DNA of 64,000 nt from contig JASJFT010000002.1 in assembly GCA_030770425.1 (NCBI GenBank), forward strand, positions 655,994 through 719,993. The letters run 5' to 3'. The DNA comes from Darksidea phi. Its lineage: Eukaryota; Ascomycota; Dothideomycetes; Pleosporales; Lentitheciaceae. The translations under genes and the position numbers were made by a program. The notes below the pieces were generated by a model, which saw nothing but the letters and a program-made list of their open reading frames with translations, ran no database searches and had not been told where the DNA came from. Of the stretch, positions 1 through 11,575 are shown piece by piece (position 1 is the first letter of the stretch; every line of letters starts with the position of its first letter).

Positions 1-489
1 GCAGTCCTCCCACCACCTCCGGGACATTGGTACAATTTCCCCATCCCCAACGTTACAATCGCTCGACTCCACTTTCGTCTGCGTTCGTATACAGGACTAC
101 GTGTTCTGCGTCCCGCTCCAGAAGAGAAGAAACCAACAAAGTCGCACACCTTCAAAGAATACGAATTGGAGACGCATAAATCACCATCTGGCGCGACTTT
201 CACGCCCAAAAACGGGGGTTTCGACGACCAGTCTTGCGTTAGCACCATCGCACTTCCAGACACGATCTTGCCTAGCTTCAAAACGTATAATCTCTGGAGA
301 GGCTACAGACTTGAATGCGACGTCACGTTTTCAATAGCTGGAAAAGAGGCTTCTGCGAAGACGAAGAGCGACATAAACATTGTTGCTCGGCCTGCTGGAA
401 GAGACGCGCGGCAAGAGGTGGAGGTTGAGGACGATGCTGCAAGCTTGCAGATTGCGCAAGCAACAGTGCAGACGGGTTTGAGAGTGTGA
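1..489 (+). CDS. Arrestin-like domain protein, 3' end only
   Basis: The frame is open from the first base to the TGA at 487-489, so this is the last 162 codons of a gene that begins outside the window. The C-terminal half contains LPSFKTYNLWRGYRL followed by a beta-strand-like stretch and an acidic tail. This resembles the last strand of the C-terminal arrestin fold in fungal arrestin-like proteins, where a PSFKTYNI-type motif is common. In fungi such proteins often adapt ubiquitin ligases to membrane cargo, but this fragment has no visible PY motif, so the role is inferred only from the family. No intron is needed within the visible part. Confidence 0.5.
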   Translation, partial: AVLPPPPGHWYNFPIPNVTIARLHFRLRSYTGLRVLRPAPEEKKPTKSHTFKEYELETHKSPSGATFTPKNGGFDDQSCVSTIALPDTILPSFKTYNLWRGYRLECDVTFSIAGKEASAKTKSDINIVARPAGRDARQEVEVEDDAASLQIAQATVQTGLRV

Positions 490-1234
490 TGAGGTTACTC
501 AAATACCACAATACGAAAGCTCTTCAACAACTTACCAAGACGACGTGCTGTCGGGCCAAGGCAGCTTCGATTTTCGTTCGTATGCGGCTCGTCCCGCACT
601 TGGAGAGCTTTTACGAAGCCCTAAATCATTCCTTAACTGCATCTTTTATTCAAGGCTTGCTTCGACAACGGTCGTGCATGCCGCTGAATTAATGCATACG
701 ATATACCCGTTCCGAACTTCCGTTTGAACAGCTCGCTCAGCCTCAATGCCGTTCAGAACAACCGACATCGTTTTTCCGGGCGTCTTCTCCGTGCTGTTGC
801 TTTAGCGCCCCATCTTCGGCCGTGCTAGCCAGCGATGGAGTTCCGGACTACCCCAATCGGGCAATCCGACAAAAGCTGCGGGAATATCGCCGGTGATGAC
901 TACGATTTAAGCCAATCAGCAGCTTCTTGCTGATGATACACGCTTGATCTAGTGCTATCCCCACGGGGCCTTGCGCAAGTCCCCGCACAGCGGCGGTTCA
1001 ACATCGGCTAGCATTCCAAGGTGCGCCACCACGAAAGTCTTTGGAAGCTTAGGATGCTTGCTTGTAAAAAAAACCTCTTATATGCAAGACTTCTCCGCTA
1101 CGCGTATCTAGTCCAGACTGGCAGCATTTTGCGATCACTGCTAGAGTGTTGATGCTCTTAAAGGTTGCTCTGACTGACGCAAGTTTTTATTACATCACTC
1201 TAGAAGCGATCGCATTATTCTCCCTGCTACCAAC
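490..1234. other. Intergenic region upstream of sugar transporter
   Basis: There is no convincing coding frame here. A run of eight A residues (1067-1074) is followed by a TATA-like cttatatg at about 1077-1084, roughly 150 bases before the transporter start codon, and could be part of its promoter. Nothing else was recognised. Confidence 0.4.
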
Positions 1235-3246
1235 ATGGGGAAGTTTTATGGCCTTACAGGCCTCAAACTTAATATTGCGATTGCCGTGGTAGCAGGCATC
1301 GATTTCGCCCTCTTCGGTTATGGTAAACTGCGGCCAACCCGGCCTTTCATCATAAGACATCTAACAATATCTAGATCAAGGTGTAATGGGTGGTCTTCTG
1401 ACCCTCCCCTCCTTCCTGCACCATTTTCCGGAGATCGACACTGCTCATCCCCCACCAGGAAGCACCGCCAGCCACGCCTCGAATATCCAAGGCATCACCG
1501 TTGGCGGATACACGCTTGGATGCTTTTTTGGCGCTGTTGCAACGATCTGGCTGGGTAACATGCTCGGAAGAAAGAAGACGATTTTTGTGGGGAGCTCGAT
1601 CATGATCGTGGGGGCTACGTTGCAGGCAAGCTCCTTTGGGCTACCGCAGATGATTGTGGGAAGATGGATTACGGGGTTTGGAAACGGCATGAATACTTCG
1701 ACGTGAGTATGCGTGCGTAAGGTCAAAGCTGGAGCGGATGACTGATGGGCTTGCAGTGTACCGACGTGGCAAGCAGAGACTTCGAAATCACATCGACGCG
1801 GGCAGATGGTCATGATTGAAGTACCGGCCCACCTAATGCAACATCCACATAGGTACTAATCACATATTCCAGGGCTCCCTCATCGTGTTTGGCGTAATGC
1901 TCAGTTACTGGATTGACCTCGGTTTCTCATTCCTCGAACCCAGCACCATATCCTGGCGCTTTCCCATCGCCTTTCAAATCGTGCTCGCCCTTTTCATCCT
2001 TGTTTTCATCCCTGGCCTGCCGGAGTCACCTCGTTGGCTCGTGCTCAAGGGAAGGGAAGACGATGCGTTGCAGGTGCTTTGCGCGCTCAGCGATCTCCCA
2101 CCCGATGACAAGAAGATTCAGAGCGAGTTCCAAGCTGTTAAGGATACAGTATTCGAAATGTCAAAGGGTGGGTTTAGGGATTGTTTCAAGATGAACCGAA
2201 ATCGGAACTTTCATCGGACGGCGTTGGCTTATGTCAACCAGATGTTTCAGCAGGTGAGCCGTTTATGAAGATCTTGAAATTTTGAGGATTTGGCTGACCA
2301 GGGCTGCTAGATCTCGGGTATTAACATCATCACTTATTACGCAGCTACTATCTTCGAGCAAAATATCGGATTGTCTGGCTTCTTGAGTCGATTGTTGGCT
2401 GCGTGTAACGGAACTCAGTACTGGATGGCGTCTTGGATTGCAATCTTCACCATTGAGAAATTCGGACGACGATCGCTCATGCTCTTTGGCGCGGCAGGCC
2501 AGGCTATGTCCATGGCAGTTCTCGCTGGCACCACTAGTCGTGTTAGTACGGGGACGGGGATCGCGGCGGTATGTTTTTAAAAGCGTAACTTCATCCAATA
2601 CTCACTGACACCAAAAGGCGGTCTTTCTCTTCGTCTTCAACTCTTTCTTCGCGGTCGGGTGGCTGGGTATGACTTGGTACGATGTTTAGAATGCACTGAG
2701 CCTAGAAATACTTACTAACCCTCCTTAGGCTTTATCCCGCTGAAATAACGCCTCTTAGCATTCGTGCCCCCGCAACTGCCATCTCGACAACTGCAAACTG
2801 GATCTTCAACGTATGTTCCTAACGCGCCATCTCGTCCCCACCCCAAAGCTAATAGTTCATCACAGTTCATGGTCGTAATGGTAACTCCAGTCGCCTTCGC
2901 TAGCATCGGTTACAAAACTTACATAATTTTCGCCGTGATAAACGCTTTCATGGTGCCCTGCGTCTACTTCTTCTTCCCTGAAACTGCTTACCGCTCACTC
3001 GAGGAAATGGACGAGATCTTCCACAAAACCACCAATCTATTTGATGTGGTCAAGGTTGCCGTGGAGGTGCCACATCGGTATGATAAGAGGGGCGATCTGC
3101 TGATCAGTTACGAGGACACGGAGGAGGGACGGATGCTTGCGGAGAGGAGACGGAGTTCAGTTGCGGCACAGCAGGTCGCCGGTCCGGGGTTGGATAGGAC
3201 TGTTGATACAGAGGAGAAGCAGGGAGCCGACTATCGAGAGGAGTGA
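1235..3246 (+). CDS. MFS sugar transporter (STL1-like), 8 exons
   Basis: A 546-residue plasma-membrane sugar/polyol proton symporter of the fungal sugar porter family is predicted. Exons are 1235-1322, 1375-1702, 1757-1820, 1873-2253, 2311-2568, 2618-2676, 2729-2810 and 2866-3246, all with GT/AG introns of about 50 nt that keep the frame. Family motifs appear in order: YDQGVMGG across the first splice at residues 29-36, GRKK after TM2, PESPRWL at 210-216, INIITYYA after the fourth intron, FGRRSL, YPAEI, and FPET near the end. The acidic, charged C-terminal tail is cytosolic. The N-terminus resembles STL1-type glycerol/sugar transporters, but the substrate cannot be read from sequence. It lies tail to tail with the D-amino-acid oxidase gene. 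Confidence 0.93.
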
Positions 3247-3526
3247 GTAGTCGGTGGTGTCGATATGATAGTGATGTAGATTAAGTAGAGTGAGTTTACC
3301 TAAGAGCTATAGATATCGAGCTATCTCAAACCAAAGATTGCATAAGAAGGTCCACAACGAGGCTTTCTCTTCTCTACGGGAGAGCGAACATTAATGAGAT
3401 GTCGATCCATGAACTTAGGATGATCAGTTTACTAATTAGATCACACGCCTATCAAAGAACAACCTCAACATCTTCTCTTAATATACTTCCACATAATAAC
3501 GACGAGGGGAACTACTCCCGCACTAC

Positions 3527-4854
3527 TTACAGCTTAGCTCGTGAACCCAAGGCTTTTTCAACCAGATTTACCGCAGCCTGCGCGCATCCATATGATGACT
3601 GGTACCCAGCACCACCTGCACCGTAGTTATGCACCACCCACACTCCGCCTACCCGCTCCTTTTCGATCCTTGTGCCCCCAAGCCTCACTGGCCTCAAACC
3701 AACTCCATGTCGCACTATGTCTAGATGCTCAATGTCTTTGCCTCCAGTCAAAGCGGGGCACAACTTCACAGCCCTCTTCATGATTCTGATAGCTAGGTTG
3801 GGATCGACTTGCGACTCCCAATTCCCCAACTGGTAGCTACCACCCAGGATGGTACCACCACCTGCTGCTCTGGTCATGACATAGCATGCCTCATCATCGC
3901 CGTCGTCGGTTCCAGAAATGTCTATCATCTTGCCGGCGTCGTTGCGGACGACAACGGTCTGTCCACGAGCGGGCACAACCGTCTTATCTTCAACTCCACC
4001 CAGCTTTGATGCCATGAGGCCAGTACAATTGACTATTAGATCGACTTTGTCGGATGGATGGACGCCTTGATGGGTGGCTTCTGATATGTGTTTGAATACG
4101 GCGCGTTTGAAGATGACGCCATTCTTCAGACACTGCGAGACGAGCCATGGTAGATATATGGCCGTGTTGATGCAGACCGAGGTGAATACGGATGCGGAGT
4201 CGACACCGGGATCTAGCTCAGGCTTTGAGAGCATACGGAACTAAGAAAGCGAATAAGTTTTCATCGTTCACAGGCGGGTGACCGGTTATTCACATTTGGT
4301 ACAACGTCTTTGAACCATGGATTTGGTGATAGCAATTCAGCACACCAATTCGCCGTTGCGGACCCAGCATCTTTAGCACGACTACGGATTTCGCACTCTT
4401 TTTGCTGATTAGAAGTCCGGGATTTGAAGTCCGGGATTTGAAATGATAGTGCTAACGTACCTTGAAAGTGCACCCCGGCTTCAGGGTGGTTTCTCGCAAG
4501 GTCTTCCAATGGGGCCCACGTGTGCTTGTCCCATTCAGCAGCTCTCGAACCCCGGATGGAAACCCTGCAGCTTCATGTCAACCGATTTCTTCCTGGATGA
4601 GTAGACACTCTCCCGAGATGCTTACGGCATGTAATTTGCTCCAGCCCAGGGTGAAGCATATTCAATATCATAGTCGCCGGGCATGTGCTTCGCAGCAACG
4701 ACGATCTCGTACCGTGGATTTCTTGATAGAAGAAGCGCAGTCGTCAGTCCGGCTACGCCGGCCCTACGGCGGTAGAAGAATCCTGGTCAGATAAGGAAAA
4801 TAAGCGTGAAATTGACGTAGCCTACCCGATCACGACAACAGTTTTGGACTCCAT
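3527..4854 (-). CDS. DAO1: D-amino-acid oxidase, peroxisomal, 5 exons
   Basis: This flavoenzyme oxidises D-amino acids to 2-oxo acids with release of ammonia and H2O2. Exons on the minus strand are 4826-4854, 4626-4763, 4461-4564, 4294-4397 and 3527-4240, giving 362 residues, the usual family length. The FAD-binding Rossmann motif GAGVAG (residues 10-15) is assembled across intron 1. AGSATANW and LLSPNPWFKDVVPNFRM span the middle exons. The C-terminal signature VGLRPVR (from about 304) carries the arginine that binds the substrate carboxylate in characterised enzymes, and YGAGGAGYQSSYG follows. The protein ends in AKL, a PTS1 peroxisomal signal. The acceptor of exon 4 (AAAAAG/AG) was chosen over a nearby CAG because only it keeps the frame. 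Confidence 0.93.
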
Positions 4855-6542
4855 TGTAAATCTGGTTCTGCAGGCTCGACCAATGAGTCACCGGTGAGGC
4901 TCTTGTTCTTCAGCTATTTGACTAAGCGGAACGGCATCTTTTATAACCCTGTAGAAGAGGTAAGCGCTGTCACTCTGGGGCTTGGCGATCTCTCAGAAGG
5001 ATGGTGTCTCCGACTACGGATGTCCATTTCGGGAATCGCTTCTTTACAAAGGCGAGGTACCCCACCTGGTCAGCGCGCTCGGTATCGACGCTAATTGCAC
5101 CTCGCGCCTGTCATAGTCGAAGCCCCTGGATGATTGAGCGCGAATTCGTTAAGGCGGTGATTGTATGCCGTCTGAATCTCATCATAAGTAACCACCCCAA
5201 GGCCCTCATACCCTATATCTTTCGACTTTTGCCAAGCAATAGTAGTCCAAAGTGGATCATGTTTGTTCTCGTTGCCACTATAACTTTGGGTCAAGAGAAC
5301 GCTATGCTAGATAGTGCAGATGTTTAGCCACGTGCGGTATGTTGGGTGGAGGATGGAGGTGACGCGGGAAATGAGCTTGTCATCAGACGCTGCAACTGCG
5401 TCGCCATGAGCTGTGTACTGCGGCGGCAGAACAGGTGAGCTTGCAAGAAGCCAGACGCGGAAGATCAAGCGACCGTCATATTCATATTGTGGCTTCGGAA
5501 GTAGATGGTTTCTGGTGGTTCGGAGAAGAGAAGGAATGCGAATGCCGGCGCAATTATGGGTGGGTGGTTATAGGGCAGGCCGACGTGCGTCGGTCCCACC
5601 CCGCATGTCCGAAAGGCATCTAGAGCACACCACGGGTTGTTCCAAACATTCTCGTAAGACCCATCCACTCCGCTGCGGCTTATGTCCAATCATTAAGAAA
5701 TCTTGACAAGCGATAAGGCCAATGACTCGCTTGCATGAGCTGCCTTGCTATGAGCATCGGGGTTATGGAAATGCGTACAGCACGCAGCGCACAGCATGCG
5801 GCCCCACCCTCCCTCCAACCTCACTATTGTTGATGGCACCCCGGTGTATCCTAGTGGAGGTAAGAACGCAAGTAATCTACCAGTTACCCGTCATTTATTT
5901 AGTACTTCTGTGGATAATTCTAGTTTGTCGCGCAGTGCGATGGCATGGGCAGAGGATGCTTTGGTTCGAAGGCAGCGCGTCGTGTATCGCCATGTGTCCT
6001 TCATGAGGATGTAGCGGTAGGTAGAACTCGAGAAACTTAAAGGCTAAGAATACCGCCGTATCAGATCAAACTTATGAAAACAAGACGTCGATCAGGCCGA
6101 CCACTCTCAGCAATGTGAGCGACTGGAAGTCTCTCAAGGAAAACGAATACTTGTCTTCTTGACCAATAGCAAGGCAAGTCGTTTCGCCAAGCTGTTGACG
6201 GCGTCCCCGCTTCCGACGTGATACCCGAAGCTCCTACACTTCATGCGCACAAGATCTGCTTCCGGATTTGCTCTCCTCGCTATCGCAGGGTGACAGGATT
6301 CGTGGTTCGACTCAACTGGACAGCATGCTGCAGAAACCCCAGCACCTCCGCGCTCGTCCCTGCGTGCAGCCGACGAGACATGCTTCCCATTCCCACTTCT
6401 GCCGGAGAAAATGGACCGCCTCAGTTTCGGATATCGGGTTATCGAAGTGCATAAAGTAGTGGTGTGTCGCGCTGCCAACGACCGTAAACTTCGACGTTGA
6501 AACTCTAGCTAGCGGCTTTTTCTTACTATAATTGCTTTGAGA
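4855..6542. other. Long intergenic region with a possible decayed gene
   Basis: This 1.7 kb between two intact genes holds no complete reading frame with a recognisable family. It contains the candidate relic at 5091-5689 and must also hold the promoters of the oxidase gene (minus) and the MFS gene (plus). Short open frames at 6134-6478 on both strands overlap and resemble nothing I know. Confidence 0.4.
5091..5689 (-). pseudogene. Possible decayed protein-coding gene, family unknown
   Basis: Protein-like text on the minus strand is spread over two or three frames. One stretch, from about 5689 to 5465, includes NNPWCALDAFRTCGVG and LPYNHPPIIAPAF. A second, shifted frame covers about 5500-5320. 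A third, from 5294 to 5091, includes DIGYEGLGVVTYDEIQTAYN. Each is free of stops for 60-75 codons, but no start codon or splice pattern joins them cleanly, and a TAG separates the second from the third. This looks like a gene losing its frame rather than a spliced one. I do not recognise the family. Chance open frames are a real alternative. Confidence 0.25.
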
Positions 6543-8249
6543 ATGGCTTCACGCGTCGATGTCGATCTCGTTCCTGGAACTGAGATCATGCAAGAGGATG
6601 GAACGGCGAAAAAGGCCTTGATACCTCGTCCGTCGCACGACCCTCATGACCCTCTCAATTGGTCTACAGCGTGGAAGCGTAAGGCCCCCAAACCAGACAA
6701 ATCTTTCGTCGAAATACCTGACTCTCCGTAGTCACCGTTATGGCAAGCCAGTGGCTTTTCACTTGGATCTCCGTTACCGGCGCCCTTTCCATTCCGCCTA
6801 TGTTCCCGCTTTTAGGGAAAGAGTTCCACCTGAACAATAATCAGCTCTCGCTTCTGACGGGTATCACGGTCATCACGCTCGGCTTCGCAAACTTCATCAT
6901 CGTACCGCTGAGCAACATCTTCGGACGGCGTGCGATCAGTCTTGTGTTTTCCGTTCTAATCATGCTTACGTGCATTTGGGAAGCGTTGGCGACCTCCCAT
7001 CGTAGTCTGCTAGCTGCACGGGCAGTCAATGGGCTTGTCTGCGCGACTAGTGAGTCGATACCTGTGCAAATGATCGCCGATGTTTTCTTTTTGCACGAAA
7101 GAGGTTTATGGACGGGTGTTTATTTGTGAGTGACCCTACAGACACTACACAGTAAGAGCGCTAATATCTTAAAGTACCGGCTACTTCCTCGGCGCTTTCC
7201 TCGGCCCAGTAATGAGTGGTTCGATCGCTGCTCACCATGGTTGGAAGTCGTTCTTCTGGTTGGAGACTGGATTGTCCGCGTTTGCCATCTTCATGATTGC
7301 ACTGACCTTCCCCGAAACTAAGTACCACCGCAAACCTAACATGGAGACCACCTCACCTGCCGAGCTGGTTCAAGGTGCCCAAAGAAGCCCCGAGGAGAGC
7401 GATATTGAGAAACACGTTTCGGATGTTGCTGAGCGCAAGCCCGAGGGTACCTACGTTTCTGGGCCTATTGGTCAAGGTCGACCTTCTCGCCATCAATTCA
7501 GGCCGCTCCAAGCGCCCGACTCGCGTTGGAAGATGTTCATCATCCGAGATACCTGGACGCCCCTTAAAGCCTTCTTCAATCCTATCATCTTCTGGGCCGG
7601 CCTTATGCTCGCCGGACCCGCTGATCTCGTCCTCTTTTTCTGCATGACTGAGTCAGTCGTCCTCGCTGCTCCACCCTACCTTTTCAATCCACAGCAGGTT
7701 GGCTACACCAACTTTGCGTTCGTTATTGGTGCTCTGGTCGGGCTTGCGACTGCAGGGCCGTTCTCTGACTGGGTGGCTGCACGAGCGACGAGGAAGAATG
7801 GCGGCGTGAGGGAAGCTGAGATGCGGCTGGTTGCGCTATGGCCGTATATGATCGTGACCATACTCTCGCTTATCCTCGGTGGCCTTGCATACCAGCGCCA
7901 ATGGGCGTGGGGTCACATCGTAGTTTGGGGTTATGCTTTGGGAGGTCTTTCCGTTACTACAGTACCTACTATCTGCATTGCGTATGCCATCGACTGCTAC
8001 AAACCAATCTCGGGGGAAATTATGGTTGTCGCGACGGTGTGCAAGAACTTCATTGGCTTCTCTTACAGCTACTGGATCTTCGACTTGGCTCACGCGAGCA
8101 AGGATGGCTGGATTACCCCGGCGATGGTAATATTTGCGTGCACTGTGGGCCCTGCTCTGTTCGCTTTCCCATTGTATTATGGGCTTGGGAAGAAGATCAG
8201 GATCTGGACTAGAGATTCGGAGGTGCATCGTATGGAAGAAAACATATAG
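6543..8249 (+). CDS. MFS transporter, DHA1/polyamine-transporter-like
   Basis: This predicted 534-residue multi-pass proton-coupled transporter has exons 6543-6678, 6732-7125 and 7175-8249. The N-terminus carries DPHDPLNWSTAWK, the entry motif of fungal DHA1 drug/polyamine antiporters, followed by twelve expected hydrophobic segments. FGRR sits in the TM2-TM3 loop at the position of the MFS signature and FPETKYHR ends the first six-helix bundle. A long charged loop rich in P, E and R (about residues 270-350) joins the halves. The start is the ATG at 6543. The C-terminal half keeps alternating hydrophobic helices up to a short charged tail. The substrate is unknown; polyamine or drug efflux is a family-level inference. 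Confidence 0.9.
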
Positions 8250-8526
8250 ATGAACGGCAAGGGTGTTAAGGTCGACTAAGACCAAAGATGGACGCAAGAG
8301 TCTAGGTCGGGCATGAGGGTAGATTCATCAGTAGCGAGTATTTGCGGTATAAGAGTATCAATCGAATCTTCTAGTATTACCTCCCTCGGTAGATTCCAGT
8401 GGGAGACCCCATTTCCAATGGCTGAAGTGTGCCATATTATATAAAGTGAGAAGGCATGTATACCCCGAGGCTGTGGCTTCCACCGCTTCAAAACGCATAA
8501 AGCCTACCTCTTCGCTACCGATACGT

Positions 8527-9297
8527 TCAGAGGAAAGCGAAGACGCCCACAAGAGCGACCAAAACACTGCCTTTTGCAGGCAAAGTAGCGGCACCATCCG
8601 TGAATTGGGCGGGCGCAGTCGATGTTCCGGTAGTAGTGTCATTGGGAGTGCCGGTAGTCGTGGTTGTGGCCGGAGGCGTTGTCGGCTCAGGAACCCCTGA
8701 TGGGCAGTGCCAGTGATCACCATGAGCAGAGCAACCAGTTCCCGTGGCCTCGTGGTCGTGGTTCTCGTCATCGTCCGAGTGTGTAGCTGAGGCAGCTGGA
8801 GGGGTAGTCGGTTCTGGGACTCCAGAGGGACAGTCCCAGTGATCGCCATGAGGCTCGCATACACCGGTTGCGGTCGAAGTTACCGTAGGAGATTCGGTGG
8901 CTGCAGGGGTTGCACCGCTAGCTGGTGGAGGTGTCGTCGGCTCGGGGACACCATCAGGACAGTGCCTGTAATCGTTAGACGGTCATTGAGTGAATCAGAT
9001 CAAAATGGGTGTATACTTGCCAGTGATCTCCATGTGGCTCACAGACAGCACCAGTTGGTGTGATAGTGTCCTCGGCTACTGTAGGAGTAGTGGCTTCTGC
9101 GGCCGGAGGAGTGGTCGGCTCCGGGATGCCAGAGGGACAGTGCCTGTAGTAGTCAGAGATGCTGCTTTGGAGATTAACACAGCAGTTTCGACGCACCAGT
9201 GGTCGCCATGGGGTTCGCAGGTCGTCCCTGTGGGCTCAATGTTATCCTGGGCGACGATGGCCGAAGCCGTAGCGAGAAGGAGGAGAGCGAATTTCAT
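8527..9297 (-). CDS. Secreted GPI-type protein with four HGDHW repeats
   Basis: Exons on the minus strand are 9197-9297, 9021-9143 and 8527-8965 (220 residues). A signal peptide covers about residues 1-16. Four copies follow of a unit C-x-x-HGDHW-x-CPxGxPEPTTPPA, with first cysteines at residues 27, 68, 110 and 152, separated by Thr/Pro/Ala-rich linkers likely to be O-glycosylated. The third unit has D for H after W, and the linker before the fourth is rich in D, E and H. A small-residue stretch and a final hydrophobic tail (SVLVALVGVFAFL) look like a GPI-anchor signal. Intron 1 is GT-AG; intron 2 needs a GC donor (gcaagt), because the nearby GT would hit a stop. Both introns split the Trp codon of HGDHW at the same phase. 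The C, H and D of each unit could bind metal, but this is inference. A cell-wall or plasma-membrane surface location is likely. Confidence 0.82.
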
Positions 9298-10420
9298 TGT
9301 AAAGAGCTTCAGAATGTCAAGTTTTGCACGTACTCGATCAAAACATTTGAGAGGAAGCTATTGAAACAAAGTTTGTGCTCTATTGCAAGTTTTGTAGCCT
9401 TAGGTATTTGTTTTCTTACAAGAAGGCCAAGCCGACGATGGGCTCGGCGGTGGACATATAGGTGCTCAGAATCCACAAAAACTGCAAGGCGAGTCTATAG
9501 ACAATCGAAACCTGCTCACGGCGAAGGAATCAGGCGAGTACTTATTGGCTTGACCAACAGGGTCGCCTATTCTCATTGGGAAGGCGGAGGATGCAAAAAG
9601 CGTGTATGACGTGGGTATACAGGGCCGGGAATGCAATGTCAACTGCACGTTCGTCGCTACCATATTCAACTCGCAACCTCGTACGTTCTCTTACTTGCAA
9701 CCATTTTGCTTGACTTTCTCTCCCTTTGGTTTTCTTGGACAAACTCGACGCACTATGATGGCTAATGAGGAGGGCACCGGCTAGAGAGTTCTCTTAGCGT
9801 CTACATAGTTGAGTCCTGGCGAGATTATAATAGAGAACAACCGGTGTAATATCTCGACTGAAATATCGAGCTTTGTTTCTCTTCTTCTTCGCGAGACCAG
9901 CTTGAGATATAGGCCATGCGCAAGGTCACGTGATGGGAATCATCGCTTTTCGGATGGAAATACTCTAACCAATGTCAACTCACGATTAACGAAGAAGGCT
10001 GACTTGATATCTTCGCAGTCAGTTAGTTAGTACGCGGAATTCCTCTTCTCTTGAATCCTGTCAACAATGGGGCGTATTTTAGCATTATCTCGACACCATC
10101 TATTTCGAAAGCTTGTTAGTGCTGATGAACTCTAGATCAACGCTTCTCAGTGGGTCAAAGCTGTTGCAAAAGAAGGTACTGAAATTGCTGCCTGGCGGTC
10201 CCTCGGCAACTTTTTCAGCCCCCGTATAACTACACGCTAGTTCCACACCACCACCCCGTATTTGATCTCAAGCTGGAGGTTGTCAAAGTCACGCATCTAA
10301 AATGCGTCGTGGCGCCTGTGGCCAATACTTGGCTGTGGAATGACTATAAGCTTGTCGCTGCACCATTCACATGTTTTCTAGATTTTCTTCCACTCATCAT
10401 CGAACCTGCATACCATCAAC
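9298..10420. other. Intergenic region between divergent genes
   Basis: This 1.1 kb separates the starts of the HGDHW repeat protein (minus) and the MDR oxidoreductase (plus), so it should contain both promoters. I found no conserved protein frame, tRNA-like fold or repeat in it. Confidence 0.4.
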
Positions 10421-11575
10421 ATGCCTCCAAGCACGATGAAAGCATGGACGCACTCCAAGATGGGGTTGCCGTCTAAAGTTCTATCTATTTCTACTCTTCC
10501 CGTCCCATCAATTACCTCGCCTACCCAAGTTCTCGTCAAGATATCGCACTGCGCACTCAACCCAGGCCCGAGCATCGTTATGCAACTTCTCCCATTCATC
10601 TTCCGCGCGTCCAAAGCAATCCCAGAAATGGACTTCTCGGGTACAGTTGTAGAAGTGGGGGCAAATGTACCGTCTGCGCGTGATCTGGCAATCGGTACAG
10701 AGGTGTTCGGATCTCTGCCACTTTCTCAAAATGTGAAATCGGTATCAGGCACGCTAGCAGAGTATACCGTTGCTGACTGCTCTGCGATGGTGAAGAAACC
10801 AAAAGGAAAGGCCTTGGAGGACGTGGCGGGATTGGGAATAGCGGGATGCGTGGCTTTGGATCTTGTCAAAGCTGCGAAGTTGAACAAGGGTGATAGTGTG
10901 CTTATAAATGGAGCAAGTGGCGGTATTGGACATCTCGTCTTGCAGATGTGCCGTGCGAAGGTTGGTGAGACAGGAAAGGTGGTTGCAATTTGCTCAAGTA
11001 GCAATGTGGAATGGGTGAAGGAGCTAGGAGCCGATGAGGTCAGCATCCAGGTTCTACTGATGTATTCTCACTCATTCTACGCAGGTTATTGATTACGGTG
11101 AGCATAATCCAGTGCACTCATACCTCGCAAAATCCTTTAGCGCATCCCGTTTCAACGCCATCATCGACGCTGTCGGCATTCAAGCCATCTTCAACACGTG
11201 CCCGCAATACCTCGCGGAAGGAAAGCCATACGTTACTGTCGGTCCACGTCAGCCAAGCTACACAGTACTCGGCATGCTTTCCACGATTGGGTTGATGGCG
11301 AAAAACTTTCTCTTGCCACCAATCTTGGGCGGTGTTCCAAGGCCGTATGTGCAAGTGGCCTCACTGGAGAGCCTGGATGCAATGCAAGAGCTGGCGCAAA
11401 TGGTCGAAGAGGGGACGTTGAAGGTCCACGTTGGCGCGAAATTCAAGATGGCGGAAGCTCAAGAGGTAAGTAATTCTCGTATGCTTGACATTATTGGACT
11501 TATGTGTTACAGGCGTATGATCGACTGCTTAGTGGCCATGCTCAAGGCAAAATTGTGGTGGAGGTGAGCACGTAG
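10421..11575 (+). CDS. MDR-family NAD(P)H:quinone oxidoreductase-like
   Basis: A 353-residue zinc-independent medium-chain dehydrogenase/reductase is predicted, with exons 10421-11038, 11085-11465 and 11513-11575. The N-terminal GroES-like domain contains ALNPGPSIVMQ and EMDFSGTVVEVG. The Rossmann NAD(P)H motif GASGGIG lies at about residues 164-170. A splice joins GADE to VIDYGEHNPV, a familiar junction in this family, and the protein ends with GKIVVEV plus two residues. No cysteine ligands of a structural zinc site are visible, in keeping with the quinone reductase / reticulon-4-interacting-protein branch. The natural substrate is not evident. The first intron is only 46 nt but restores the frame exactly. 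Confidence 0.87.

Noticed and set aside
6134..6478. Open frames on both strands before the DHA1-type transporter
   Set aside because: They overlap on opposite strands, encode Arg/Ser/Cys-rich text without a family, and lie in the transporter's promoter.
1235..11575. Secondary-metabolite or catabolic gene cluster of two transporters, an oxidase and an MDR reductase
   Set aside because: There is no backbone enzyme (PKS, NRPS, terpene synthase) or pathway regulator, and spacing is wide; proximity alone does not support a cluster.
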